64,000 nucleotides of DNA from JAWBSP01 sp964632175 (GTDB lineage Archaea; Hadarchaeota; Hadarchaeia; Hadarchaeales; JAWBSP01), in contig CAZWBJ010000001.1 in the NCBI GenBank assembly GCA_964632175.1, positions 34,240 to 98,239 on the forward strand, given 5' to 3'. Of this stretch, positions 42,183 through 50,466 are shown one piece after another. The position numbers and the translations under genes were made by a program. Within the stretch, counting starts at the first letter, position 1. Each line of letters opens with the position of its first letter. Under the pieces are notes generated by a model, which was not told where the DNA came from, searched no databases, and worked only from the letters and a program-made list of their open reading frames with translations.

Positions 42183-42650
42183 GGATATATCTGCCCCTCT
42201 TTCTTCTTCAAAGGAAAGGGAAGGGGCCACCGGTAGGAGACGATTCTGGCACCGGGCTTGAGTTTTTTTGAGGTTTGGTATCAGTTTTCGGTTCCCGGAG
42301 GGTGAGAGGTATATGGCTACCACATCCGCATCGCTAAGGTCAACCTTGTACAGGTTTCCCCACCTCAGTTCTAGGTTGGGTATCCCTCTCCCCGCCAGCT
42401 TGGCTAGGAGATGGAGAGAGGGGTTTATCTCCACCCCAACGGCCCTCGCACCCAGCTTTGCGGACATGATGGCAATTCTCCCGCCTCCGGACCCCAGGTC
42501 GTAAAGTTTCTCACCCGGTTTGAGCCCGCTCAGCTCAAGCATCCTCTTGGCAATCCTGAGCGATGTGGGTGACCAGATCGCTCCCGTGAAATGGGTGAGG
42601 ACGAGTGGCATGAAGAGAACAAGCAGAAGGAGTGCTACAAATAGGAGCAT
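42165..42650 (-). CDS. Membrane-anchored SAM methyltransferase (FAM173-like), probable frameshift
   Basis: 161 residues as read. An N-terminal membrane helix (LLFVALLLLVLFMPLVL) is followed by KLYDLGSGGGRIAIMSAKLG (SAM motif I) and VGVEINPSLHLL, a layout like the small lysine methyltransferases of the FAM173/ATPSc-KMT group. After LIPNLKK the sequence no longer looks like the family. Dropping one base in a run of seven A (42263-42269, T on the plus strand) gives LKPGARIVSYRWPLPFPL, exactly the expected continuation. So the frame is broken near residue 129 by a homopolymer error or a mutation. It overlaps the metallo-beta-lactamase gene by 16 bases. Confidence 0.75.
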   Translation of the reverse strand: MLLFVALLLLVLFMPLVLTHFTGAIWSPTSLRIAKRMLELSGLKPGEKLYDLGSGGGRIAIMSAKLGARAVGVEINPSLHLLAKLAGRGIPNLELRWGNLYKVDLSDADVVAIYLSPSGNRKLIPNLKKTQARCQNRLLPVAPSLSFEEERGADISLRFRC

Positions 42651-43252
42651 AAGCTCTCCCCTTCGAACTCTGGGCCGTGACCTGGGAGGATTCTCTTAGG
42701 TCCGAGCCTGGCGATTCTCCTTATGGAGTTCAGAAGCTGCGCCGCGTTCCCGGTGGGCAGATCGGTCCTCCCCACTCCTTCTTCAAAAATGAGATCTCCG
42801 CAGAAAAGAATCCGCTTCTCCTCCTCAAAGAGGCTTATGCTCCCCGCCGTGTGTCCAGGGGTGTGGAATACCCGCAGTCTGCTTTGGCCGAGTTCGATGA
42901 GGTCGCCCTCCCTCAGCTTCCGCGAAACCCTGATGCCCCTCATCCTCCTCCCGAACAGGCTTGAGGCCGTTAGGTCAGGGTTTCCCGTCTCTATCATTTC
43001 CACCTCGAGCTCGTGGCAGGCTACTGGACGACCCTCGGCCGAGAAATAGACATCCCCGCCCGCGTGGTCGTAGTGCCCGTGTGTATTGATCAGGAGATCG
43101 ATGTCTTTCGCCGAAATCCCTATCTCCGAGAGCCTTCTCCTCACAAGCTTCATGTTTTCGCCGGTTCCCGCGTCAATCAGCACGATTTTCTCATCTAGGA
43201 GGAGATACATGTTGCAGTCTGGAGGATGGCCGCCGACCTGATGAATCTCCAT
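42635..43252 (-). CDS. Metallo-beta-lactamase fold hydrolase (glyoxalase II-like)
   Basis: 205 residues from ATG 43252, preceded by GGGGAGTGG. The zinc motif is THGHYDHAGG near 60, with FHTPGHTAGSISLF near 130, FCGDLIFEEG and LPGHGPEFE at the end, the usual HxHxDH plus two His and an Asp. Thioester or lactone hydrolysis is likely; substrate is unknown. It is divergent from the PadR gene at 43328 and both share the 75-base promoter region with a TATA-rich AAATTTTATA. The methyltransferase gene follows. Confidence 0.88.
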   Translation of the reverse strand: MEIHQVGGHPPDCNMYLLLDEKIVLIDAGTGENMKLVRRRLSEIGISAKDIDLLINTHGHYDHAGGDVYFSAEGRPVACHELEVEMIETGNPDLTASSLFGRRMRGIRVSRKLREGDLIELGQSRLRVFHTPGHTAGSISLFEEEKRILFCGDLIFEEGVGRTDLPTGNAAQLLNSIRRIARLGPKRILPGHGPEFEGESLCSYL

Positions 43253-43307
43253 TTTCCACTCCCCGTTGAAATCTTTAGAAGTGGGTTTCTTCAACTGGGT
43301 AAATTTT

Positions 43308-43323
43308 ATATCGACGTCGATAT
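43308..43323. promoter_or_regulatory. Palindromic operator at the padR promoter
   Basis: ATATCGACGTCGATAT is a perfect 16-base palindrome; a second one, TCGATATCGA (43317-43326), overlaps it. The element lies between the TATA stretch AAATTTTATA (43301-43310) and the padR ATG at 43328, so a bound dimer would block a leaderless padR promoter. The divergent metallo-beta-lactamase gene could be controlled too. Confidence 0.6.
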
Positions 43324-43327
43324 CGAT

Positions 43328-43666
43328 ATGTGCGGACCCCGACACTTCGCAGCGGTGCCGAAGGGCTTCCTGAGGTGGCAGGTCTTGGAGCTACTGGCCC
43401 AGCAACCGCTCTCTGGGGCGGAGCTGATGGATCAGCTGGAAAAACTAACAGGAGGAATTTGGAGACCCAGCCCCGGATCCATCTGTCCCCTCCTGGCTTG
43501 GATGTGCGAGAGGGGATATATCCAGGCCGGCGAGCAGGGCAGATACTCTCTCACCCAGAAGGGACGGGAGCAACTGGAGGAGTTCAGGAGTTTCAGCGAG
43601 AGATTTGGTGAAAGGATGCTTCCCCCCTCTTGGCTTTCTGCCGGAAACTCCCCCCGGAGAGAATGA
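43328..43666 (+). CDS. PadR-family transcriptional regulator
   Basis: 112 residues from ATG 43328 (MCGPRHFAAVPKGFLRWQVL). The winged-helix pattern LRWQVLELLAQQPLSGAELM, then the PadR-typical RPSPGSICPLLAWMCERGYI and wing GRYSLTQKGREQLEE. It ends with a basic, Pro-rich tail. It starts an operon with a 48-residue protein and an ABC transporter, all overlapping by a few bases, so it probably represses this exporter, with a drug-like or lipid inducer. The palindrome over its promoter suggests autoregulation. Confidence 0.9.
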   Translation: MCGPRHFAAVPKGFLRWQVLELLAQQPLSGAELMDQLEKLTGGIWRPSPGSICPLLAWMCERGYIQAGEQGRYSLTQKGREQLEEFRSFSERFGERMLPPSWLSAGNSPRRE

Positions 43667-43809
43667 ATCGGTTGCGCGCGGAACTCAGGAGACTGTTCAG
43701 GGGTCTCGCCCGCTTTTCCTCTAAGGAGTTTTCGGACAAGGAATTCGAGAAGCTGCTGGAAACAGTGCGGAAGGCAGCCGAGGGAATCGAGAAGCTGGGT
43801 GAGGGGTGA
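43663..43809 (+). CDS. 48-residue protein coupled to PadR and ABC genes
   Basis: MNRLRAELRRLFRGLARFSS followed by an acidic/basic helical stretch (DKEFEKLLETVRKAAEGIEK). No family recognised. The ATG overlaps the padR stop (ATGA) and its TGA overlaps the ABC ATPase ATG (TGATG), which strongly suggests translation. It looks like one amphipathic helix, perhaps a PadR dimerisation add-on or a transporter accessory peptide. Confidence 0.6.
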   Translation: MNRLRAELRRLFRGLARFSSKEFSDKEFEKLLETVRKAAEGIEKLGEG

Positions 43810-44801
43810 TGTCGGCAATTGTGACGGATGGGCTCACCAAGGTCTTCAACGGGCTAGTGGCGGTAGATCACGTGAGCTTTGAGGTCAGAGAGGGGGAGGT
43901 CTTCGGATTCCTGGGTCCAAACGGTGCCGGCAAGACCACCACCATCAACATGCTGACCACCGTTCTGAGGCCCACCGAGGGCAGGGCGGAGGTGATGGGG
44001 TACGACATAGTTTCGGAGGCCGGCAGGGTGAGGGAGAGCATTGGGGTGGTTCCGCAGGAATACACGGCCGACGAGGATCTGACCGGTTATGAGAACGTCC
44101 TCCTCTGTGCCGACCTTTACGCTATTCCTAGGGAGGTCTCGAGGAAGAGGGCGATCGAACTGTTGGAGCTGGTGGACCTCCTGCCCTTCAAGGACAAGAA
44201 GGTGGAGACCTACTCCGGGGGAATGAGGAGGAGGCTGGAGCTGGCCTGTGGCCTCGTCAACCAGCCCAAGCTCCTCTTCTTGGACGAGCCCACCCTCGGC
44301 CTCGATGTGCAGACGAGATTCTCCATCTGGGAGTACATCAAGAGGCTGAAGAGCGAGTCGGACATGACCATCTTCCTCACCACCCACTACCTAGAGGAGG
44401 CCGACGCCCTCTGCGACAGGGTGGCCATCATAGACCATGGGAAAATACTGACGCTGGGCTCACCTGAGGAGCTCAAGAAGGGACTGGGAGGGGATGTGGT
44501 GACGGTCAGGGTCGACTCAACCGAGGACCTCACACCCGTTCTCTCTGAGCTGGAGGGGATCGTGGAGGTCCGGAAGGTGAACGATTCCTACCTCGTGAGG
44601 GCCAGGGATGGGGAGACGGCGGCCCCGAGGATCATGGAGGTTCTCCGGGCGAGGGGGCAGCGGGTGCTGGGCCTTTCCCTGACTCGGCCGACGCTCGATG
44701 AGGTTTATCTGAACTACACGGGCCGCAGGATGAGGGACACAGAGGTGTCGGCGGAGGAGGTCCGCAAGCAGAGGTTCGTGCTGAGGAGGGCGAGAGCATG
44801 A
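43809..44801 (+). CDS. ABC transporter ATPase (DrrA/multidrug type)
   Basis: 330 residues. Walker A GPNGAGKTTTINML near 40, Q-loop VVPQEYTADEDLTGYENV, signature YSGGMRRRLELACGL near 137, Walker B LLFLDEPTLGLDVQ near 155, switch TTHYLEEADAL. The C-terminal 100 residues (GGDVVTVRVD... LTRPTLDEVYLNYTGRRMRD) are the regulatory domain typical of daunorubicin-type exporters. Starts at ATG 43809 (a GTG precedes it) and overlaps the permease by 4 bases. Confidence 0.94.
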   Translation: MSAIVTDGLTKVFNGLVAVDHVSFEVREGEVFGFLGPNGAGKTTTINMLTTVLRPTEGRAEVMGYDIVSEAGRVRESIGVVPQEYTADEDLTGYENVLLCADLYAIPREVSRKRAIELLELVDLLPFKDKKVETYSGGMRRRLELACGLVNQPKLLFLDEPTLGLDVQTRFSIWEYIKRLKSESDMTIFLTTHYLEEADALCDRVAIIDHGKILTLGSPEELKKGLGGDVVTVRVDSTEDLTPVLSELEGIVEVRKVNDSYLVRARDGETAAPRIMEVLRARGQRVLGLSLTRPTLDEVYLNYTGRRMRDTEVSAEEVRKQRFVLRRARA

Positions 44802-45619
44802 GGCTACATGGTCTTGGGGCTCTAACCAACCGCGAGCTCAAGAAGTGGTACAAGGATCCGATGCTCTTTCTCATCACCGTCATCCAGCCCATTCTCTGGC
44901 TGCTTCTTTTCGGGAAGGCCATGAACCTCGGGGCCATCTTCACCTCCAATCCGAACCTCCCCCCGCAACTGGTGGAGCAGGCCATGAAGCAGACCCTCGG
45001 AACCAGCGACTACTTCTCCTTCATGGGTGTGGGCATGCTGGGTTTTCTTGCCTTCTTTACCGCCACCTTCGGGGGGATGTCGCTGGTTTGGGACAGGAGG
45101 CTGGGATTTCTGAATAAGGTCATCAGCACCCCTGTTTCGAGGGGGGTGATTATCGTCTCCAAGCTCCTCTCCTCCTCTCTCAGGGCCATGGCTCAGGCCG
45201 TAATCGTGCTGGGGGTGGGCTGGGCGCTGGGGATGAAGTTCGCCCCCACCTTCTCCATCCTATCTCTGCTAGGGGTTTTCCTGGTGGTCTTTCTTCTCTG
45301 CCTGGGCTTCTCCTCCCTCTTCGCCCTTGTGGCCATCTGCTCCACCCACTGGGAGAGACCCATGGCTATCGTGAACTTGGTGAACATGCCCCTGATGTTT
45401 GCCAGCAATGCCTTCTATCCCACCTCTCTCATGCCCTCATGGTTGGCCGCCGTCGCGAGGGTGAATCCCCTCACCTACACCATCGATGCCCTCAGGCAGC
45501 TTCTGGTGTATGAGATGGATGTGGGCAAGCTGGCGTTCGACCTAACTTACCTGGCGATCTTCTCGGCGGTTCTCGTTGCCGTGGGCATCATCCTGTCGAA
45601 GAGGTACTTGTCGAGGTAA
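44798..45619 (+). CDS. ABC-2 type permease
   Basis: 273 residues with six hydrophobic segments; one at the N-terminus (MLFLITVIQPILWLLLFG), four in the middle and the last near 250. ABC-2 features are seen: LSLVWDRRLGFL-like cytoplasmic loop (MSLVWDRRLGFLNKVISTP) and the end segment PMAIVNLVNMPLMFASNAFYP. Together with the ATPase it exports drugs, lipids or polysaccharide. Start ATGA overlaps the ATPase stop. A hairpin lies 9 bases after its stop. Confidence 0.93.
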   Translation: MRLHGLGALTNRELKKWYKDPMLFLITVIQPILWLLLFGKAMNLGAIFTSNPNLPPQLVEQAMKQTLGTSDYFSFMGVGMLGFLAFFTATFGGMSLVWDRRLGFLNKVISTPVSRGVIIVSKLLSSSLRAMAQAVIVLGVGWALGMKFAPTFSILSLLGVFLVVFLLCLGFSSLFALVAICSTHWERPMAIVNLVNMPLMFASNAFYPTSLMPSWLAAVARVNPLTYTIDALRQLLVYEMDVGKLAFDLTYLAIFSAVLVAVGIILSKRYLSR

Positions 45620-45628
45620 GGGGAGAGA

Positions 45629-45648
45629 CTCCAAGTCGCAACTTGGAG
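45629..45648 (+). terminator. Hairpin after the ABC operon
   Basis: Perfect 8-base stem CTCCAAGT / ACTTGGAG with a CGCA loop, 9 bases after the permease stop. No T-run follows directly; a T-rich stretch appears only further on. It may mark a 3' end or protect the mRNA. Confidence 0.4.
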
Positions 45649-45832
45649 CACCCCGTTTCAACACTGGTGGATGTAGAGGCGGCTCCTTGGGTGCTGTGAG
45701 AACTATCTAAAAAGCCCTTGTTTCTTCTCGAGGTTCCGCGGTCGCTAGTACGGGACTCGACGCAGACTTACCACTCTTGGACACTTTTATTCGGCTTGTC
45801 CGGACTCTTTTTCAGCTACTGTTTTACAAGAA

Positions 45833-47374
45833 TCATGTCTCGCATGATGAGAGCATGATTTTTCTGCCAACTTTGCTCACCTTTATTTCACCCCCCCTTG
45901 CCAGCTTCAACACCACTCCGCGGAGAGTAGCCTCGGGGAAGTCCAGCAACTCCTTTAGATCGGCGATGGTTTTTGCCCCAAGCTTGATGGCTATTTTGAC
46001 CCCCTCCTCCAATGACCTCTTCTTTAGCCACCTCGGAATTGGCACTCTAACTCCCGTCCTTTCCCCAATGAGTTCCAAGCTTTGGAGAAAATCTATAGGG
46101 AATTTCCCCTCTTTTCCTATAAGTTCCGCCAGCATTTGCTCCAGGAGCTTCCAATTCAATCCTCTCCTCGCGAGGTTTTCCATATCTATCAAGTCTCCAA
46201 CTCTGTGAGTTACCGATTTTAGAATGAAGATTGCCTCGGGGCTGAGGAACTTTACTTCAAGTTTTCCGTACAGAATGGATCTGCTCTCTCTCTCCATCTC
46301 CTCGGTTAGGCGGAGCTCTTTCACTCTCTCCACCCACACATCCACCCTCGGGAGCTCATCGTGCAGGTAAACCCCGTCCTGGCTCCTGTACCCTAGATTC
46401 TTTAAGGCCTCCTCCAAAATCCCAAACCATTTCTTCTCTACTAACAGATCCACATCCTTCGTGGCATCCTTTACCCCCAAAAGTAGCAGTGGGGCACCAC
46501 CAAAACAGTAGACTTCTATCTTCTCCGGAAGCCTGTCTCCTATAAGCCGGAAGAGCTCGGAGATACGCTCAAAGCGGACTGGGGGCCTGATCTGGACTCC
46601 GTAGAGTGAGGCCTTCTCTACGAACTCCTTCCACGGCAGGAAAAGCTCGGGATGTTTAACTGGCATTCCCTCAGAATATGCCTCAAGATCCAGCCACAGG
46701 TTCAGAATACCTTTCCTCCTCGCGAGCCTCCTGATTTTCTCTGAGTTGAGTTTATCCCGGTTTTTCAAGAAGCAGATTGCACACAGGGTCAACTGGTGGG
46801 CATTCTCGCTCGCCTGAACTGCATGAAGCAGGATTTCCTCGGGGCTTGGCTCGGAGGAGGTGATATAATCCTCCCTTGTGAAGTAATCCACGCCCAATTC
46901 GGGGAATCTCGAAAAGGCCGTCAGAAATCCCCTCCCCTTCCCCTTAGGAACCTTTCTCACTTCCGTACTCGCGTCGAGCTCGACCCACCTGCGAAGAAGC
47001 TCGTCGCCGAGCATGTATTTGTTCCTCTCTCTCCTCACCGCAAGCCTTCGCACCATGTCCCTCAGCAACCGGTAAACCGTTTGCTCCGAAACTCCAACTC
47101 TTTCAGAGAGTTCCTTCACGGTGGAGGGGTAAAGAAGGGCACGCAGAATTCTTTCCCTATTGCCAGTCAAAATTCGGGGCCCATATCGCTCCAAGATGCG
47201 AAGCAAGAGATTAGTTTCGCCGCTTTCCCGTACGGAAATTTTTCTTGCTTTTTTGATGCATAGGCCGCGGGAAACGAGCGAGCGCACGGCTGCCGCCACG
47301 GTCGGATAGCTTTTACCCATTCTTCCTGCCAGTTCTTTAATTGTTCCCTCACCTTGGGAGATCTCCCGTAACAC
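45833..47374 (-). CDS. HTH plus AbiEii-like nucleotidyltransferase protein
   Basis: 513 residues as seen. The N-terminus has two winged-helix segments (GTIKELAGRMGKSYPTVAAA near 10; STVKELSERVGVSEQTVYRL near 83). From about 290 a nucleotidyltransferase core: VYCFGGAPLLLLGVKDATKD then VDLLVE with the two Asp, and RVDVWVER with the third. This fits minimal nucleotidyltransferases of the AbiEii/DUF6036 kind. Start GTG at 47374 is tentative: the frame remains open into the N gap at 47388, so the true N-terminus may be missing. Function could be abortive infection or toxin-like, but no cognate antitoxin gene is visible. Confidence 0.75.
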   Translation of the reverse strand: MLREISQGEGTIKELAGRMGKSYPTVAAAVRSLVSRGLCIKKARKISVRESGETNLLLRILERYGPRILTGNRERILRALLYPSTVKELSERVGVSEQTVYRLLRDMVRRLAVRRERNKYMLGDELLRRWVELDASTEVRKVPKGKGRGFLTAFSRFPELGVDYFTREDYITSSEPSPEEILLHAVQASENAHQLTLCAICFLKNRDKLNSEKIRRLARRKGILNLWLDLEAYSEGMPVKHPELFLPWKEFVEKASLYGVQIRPPVRFERISELFRLIGDRLPEKIEVYCFGGAPLLLLGVKDATKDVDLLVEKKWFGILEEALKNLGYRSQDGVYLHDELPRVDVWVERVKELRLTEEMERESRSILYGKLEVKFLSPEAIFILKSVTHRVGDLIDMENLARRGLNWKLLEQMLAELIGKEGKFPIDFLQSLELIGERTGVRVPIPRWLKKRSLEEGVKIAIKLGAKTIADLKELLDFPEATLRGVVLKLARGGEIKVSKVGRKIMLSSCET

Positions 47375-47387
47375 CTCAAGTTCGACT

Positions 47388-47487
47388 NNNNNNNNNNNNN
47401 NNNNNNNNNNNNNNNNNNNNNNNNNNNNNNNNNNNNNNNNNNNNNNNNNNNNNNNNNNNNNNNNNNNNNNNNNNNNNNNNNNNNNNN
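47388..47487. other. Assembly gap of 100 N
   Basis: A 100-N placeholder. Unlike the gap at 17706, the flanks are not duplicates. It cuts the 5' end of the HTH-nucleotidyltransferase gene and the 3' end of the radical SAM gene. The join order is therefore not proven. Confidence 0.95.
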
Positions 47488-48572
47488 TCCAGATTCCGAA
47501 GACCCGCTTCCTCGGCGAACCTGACGGCCTGCTGGTATTCCTCCGCCGTCAGGGGCCGGTTTATCTCCGGGAATTTGCTGGCCAAGTAGCACGGCCGATA
47601 CTGATCCATCACGTTCACCCTGACGTTTTTTCCTAGGTTCTCGGCAATCCACCTCATTATCGGGAGGGTACAGCACTCGAGGTGACCGGGCATCACCAGA
47701 TGTCTTATGATGAGCTCGGCATCCCTGTGGGCGAGCAGATGATTTCGGGATACCACCTCTAGATACCTTTCGACTTCGGAGTACTTCTCGGCGCACCGGT
47801 TGTCGAACCACTTGAAATCCGTCAGGTAGACATCCTGGGTCCCGGCCAGAAGCTTGGCGGCCTCTAAGCTGTAATACATGTTGGAGTTCCAGATCGAGCT
47901 CAGGTTGGCCTCACACTCCCTAAGCGCCTCCAGAATGCTCGGGAGGTTCGGGTCGGGATTTCCTCCCACCCAGTTCACGTTTCTAGCCCCCTCCTCCTTC
48001 GCCCTCTCCACCAACCTTGCCAGTTCCTTCGCCTTCATTTCCACACCCGCCTCTGGATCCTGGGAGATGTCCCAGTTTTGGCAGAACTGGCAACGGAAGG
48101 TGCAGCCGGCGAAGAATATAGTATAAGAGGGAACGAGCGGGGCCTCCTCCCCCATGTGCATGAACTCCGAGGCGACCTTGGGCATTCTCCCAACCCCGCA
48201 CGAGCCCCTCTCCCCCTTCATCCGGTTTTTCCCGCACCTGCGCTCGCAGAGGTGGCAGGACTCTAAGATGCGGTTGGCAAGTTCAACCTTCAGATCCAAG
48301 AGGGAAACCTCAGGCGAATCGAGCTCCTCCAGCTTCACTCTTCCCCTGTCTATTTCGGCCATGAGTTTGGAAAACTCCTTCATCCCCTCCTCATGTGCCC
48401 TCCACAGCTCCCGTTCGCTCGCGCCCATATCTGCCCTCACTTTTACCTTTTTACAGATCTGAAACCTTGCGGGTAGCTCGTCGCCAACCACCTTCACATA
48501 CCTAGCCAGTGAGGACCTCACTTTGGGGTCTTGAAGAGCCCGGGCGGCGTCCGGTCTTAAAAACCTCCACAT
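47488..48572 (-). CDS. Radical SAM protein, PflX-like (COG1313), 3' end in gap
   Basis: About 361 residues are visible before the gap. An N-terminal cysteine set (CHLCERRCGKNRMKGERGSC near 105) precedes the SAM-cluster motif CTFRCQFCQNW near 150, as in PflX-type homologues of pyruvate formate-lyase activase. GARNVNWVGGNPDP fits the glycine-rich element. Sequence reaches EEAGLRNL just before the N run, close to where the family normally ends, so little may be missing. It is divergent from prs, 20 bases between starts. Confidence 0.82.
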
Positions 48573-48592
48573 AAAATACTTCGTCGAGACTT

Positions 48593-49447
48593 ATGATGCC
48601 GGTAGTGATTCAAGGCTCGGCTTCCCCATCGCTCTCCTCCAAGCTCTCCAAGGAGATGGGTTGGAGGCTGGTGAGGCCGGAAATGAGAAGGTTCCCCGAT
48701 GGTGAGATATACCTGAGGATAGCCGCCGGGCTGAAGGGGCAGGAGGTTGTGGTGGTTCAGTCTCTCTCCCCACCCCAGAACGAGCACCTAATCGAGCTCC
48801 TCCTCCTTCTCGACCTGTGTAGGGATCTCGGGGCGAAAAAGGTGACGGCCGTAGTTCCCTACCTCGCGTACGCCCGGCAGGATAGGAGGTTCAGGGAAGG
48901 GGAGGCCTTGAGCATAAAAACGGTGGCGAAGGTGCTGGAGCGGGCTGATAGGGTGCTGGTGGTGGAACCCCATTCGAAGGAGTCCTTCTCCCACTTCAGG
49001 AGGGCCCGGGAGATCAGGGTCTTCACGCTCTTGGGCAGGTACCTGGGGAGCTTGGACTTAAAAAATCCCCTCTTCCTCTCCCCCGACGAGGGATCTCTAC
49101 AGAGGGTGAAGGAGGCGGCGCAGGCGGCGGGTGTTGAGTTTGATTGCCTGTGGAAGGAAAGGCTGAGCGACACGAAGGTGAAAGTCGAGTGGAGGAAGCC
49201 GGAGGTGGGGGGAAGAGATGTGGTGGTCTTGGACGATATCATAAGCACGGGCGGAACAGTGGTGGAGGCCTGCAAACTGCTCAAGGGGGCGAGGAAGATT
49301 CTGGCGTGCTGCGTTCACGGGCTCTTTGTGGGCGATGCGGTGCACAGGATGCGTAGTGCAGGAATTAAGGAGATATTCTCAACCGACACGGTGGAGTCCT
49401 CCTTCAGCAGGATTTCCGTGGTTTCCGCTATCGCAAGTCATTTATGA
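48593..49447 (+). CDS. prs: Ribose-phosphate pyrophosphokinase
   Basis: Makes PRPP from ribose 5-phosphate and ATP for nucleotides and His/Trp. 284 residues. EMRRFPDGEIYLRI near 30, VPYLAYARQDRRFREGEAL near 86 (ATP flexible loop), and the PRPP-binding loop VVVLDDIISTGGTVV near 210. Short archaeal class II form. A TATA-like CATAAAATAC lies just upstream within the divergent gene's start region. The TGA overlaps the next gene's ATG. Confidence 0.95.
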   Translation: MMPVVIQGSASPSLSSKLSKEMGWRLVRPEMRRFPDGEIYLRIAAGLKGQEVVVVQSLSPPQNEHLIELLLLLDLCRDLGAKKVTAVVPYLAYARQDRRFREGEALSIKTVAKVLERADRVLVVEPHSKESFSHFRRAREIRVFTLLGRYLGSLDLKNPLFLSPDEGSLQRVKEAAQAAGVEFDCLWKERLSDTKVKVEWRKPEVGGRDVVVLDDIISTGGTVVEACKLLKGARKILACCVHGLFVGDAVHRMRSAGIKEIFSTDTVESSFSRISVVSAIASHL

Positions 49448-50466
49448 GACTGATGTTCTTCCTCTCGGGGGAGCACCCCACCCTCCCCGAGGCGGAGGTG
49501 AGGGGGGCCATAAAGGCCGAGGGAGGAGCCTACGAGCTTGTGGAGAAGCTGGATCAGGTTCTTGTGCTGGACACGGAGGTGAGGCCCTCGAAAATCGCGG
49601 AGCGCTTGGCCATGTGCAGGGAGGTCTGCCTCCACCTCTGTACAGCTAACGCCGACGAGATTCTGGAGGCGGTGGGCAGCTCGGATCTGCCCGACCTTCT
49701 TGACGTGCGGAAGACCTTTGCGGTGAGGGTGGAGAGGGTGAAGACTCACTGCCCAGAGCTGGAGAGGGCAAGGCTGGAGAGGGAGCTTGCGGATCTCCTC
49801 CTTTCGGAGTTCCGGTTGAGGATAGATCTGGAATCTCCCGAGACCGAGCTGGTGGGGATTTTGACCGATGGAAAATGCGTCGTGGGGCTCAAGCTCTGCG
49901 AGACGGCGAGGAAATCCGTGAGGCTCAGAAGACCCTCCGCTAGGGCCGCCTTTCATCCCTCCACCCTCCCCCCCGTGCTGGCGAGGTGTATGGTAAACCT
50001 AGCGAGAACCCCCCGGAACGGAACGCTCTGTGATCCCTTCTGTGGAGTTGGGGGGATCCTGGTGGAGGCCGGACTCATCGGGGCGAGGGTGGTGGGGTTT
50101 GATATAGATCCAAGAATGGTGGAGGGGGCTAGGAAGAATCTGGAGTTTTACGATGTTAGGAACTTCGAGGTCAGCCTCGGGGACGCCAGAAGGCTCCCCG
50201 AAATGGAGGTGGACGCCGTGGTCACCGATCCCCCCTTTGGCGTTCAGGCCTCCACCGGCGGAGTCAGGCTGGAGGAACTCCTCCGCGAGTCTCTCCCCTC
50301 CATTTCCAGAATTCTGAGGAGGAAGGGCATGGCTTGTCTAGGGGTGCCAAGCGGGGTCAACTTGGAGGAACTGGCTGAAGACTCGGGTCTGAACCTCGTG
50401 GAGGTTCACGAGCAGTACGTCCACAAGAGCCTCACCAGGAAAATATGCACGCTGAAGAAACCCTGA
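49444..50466 (+). CDS. trmG10: tRNA (guanine10-N2)-methyltransferase, THUMP type
   Basis: 340 residues. An N-terminal ferredoxin-like/THUMP region (to about 155) delivers tRNA. The Rossmann part follows with CDPFCGVGGILVEAGLIGAR (motif I) near 195, GFDIDPRMVEGARKNL and catalytic TDPPFG near 260. This matches archaeal Trm-G10, which makes m2G/m2,2G at position 10. It overlaps prs by 4 bases and the rnz ATG overlaps its TGA, so the three genes are coupled. Confidence 0.9.
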   Translation: MRLMFFLSGEHPTLPEAEVRGAIKAEGGAYELVEKLDQVLVLDTEVRPSKIAERLAMCREVCLHLCTANADEILEAVGSSDLPDLLDVRKTFAVRVERVKTHCPELERARLERELADLLLSEFRLRIDLESPETELVGILTDGKCVVGLKLCETARKSVRLRRPSARAAFHPSTLPPVLARCMVNLARTPRNGTLCDPFCGVGGILVEAGLIGARVVGFDIDPRMVEGARKNLEFYDVRNFEVSLGDARRLPEMEVDAVVTDPPFGVQASTGGVRLEELLRESLPSISRILRRKGMACLGVPSGVNLEELAEDSGLNLVEVHEQYVHKSLTRKICTLKKP

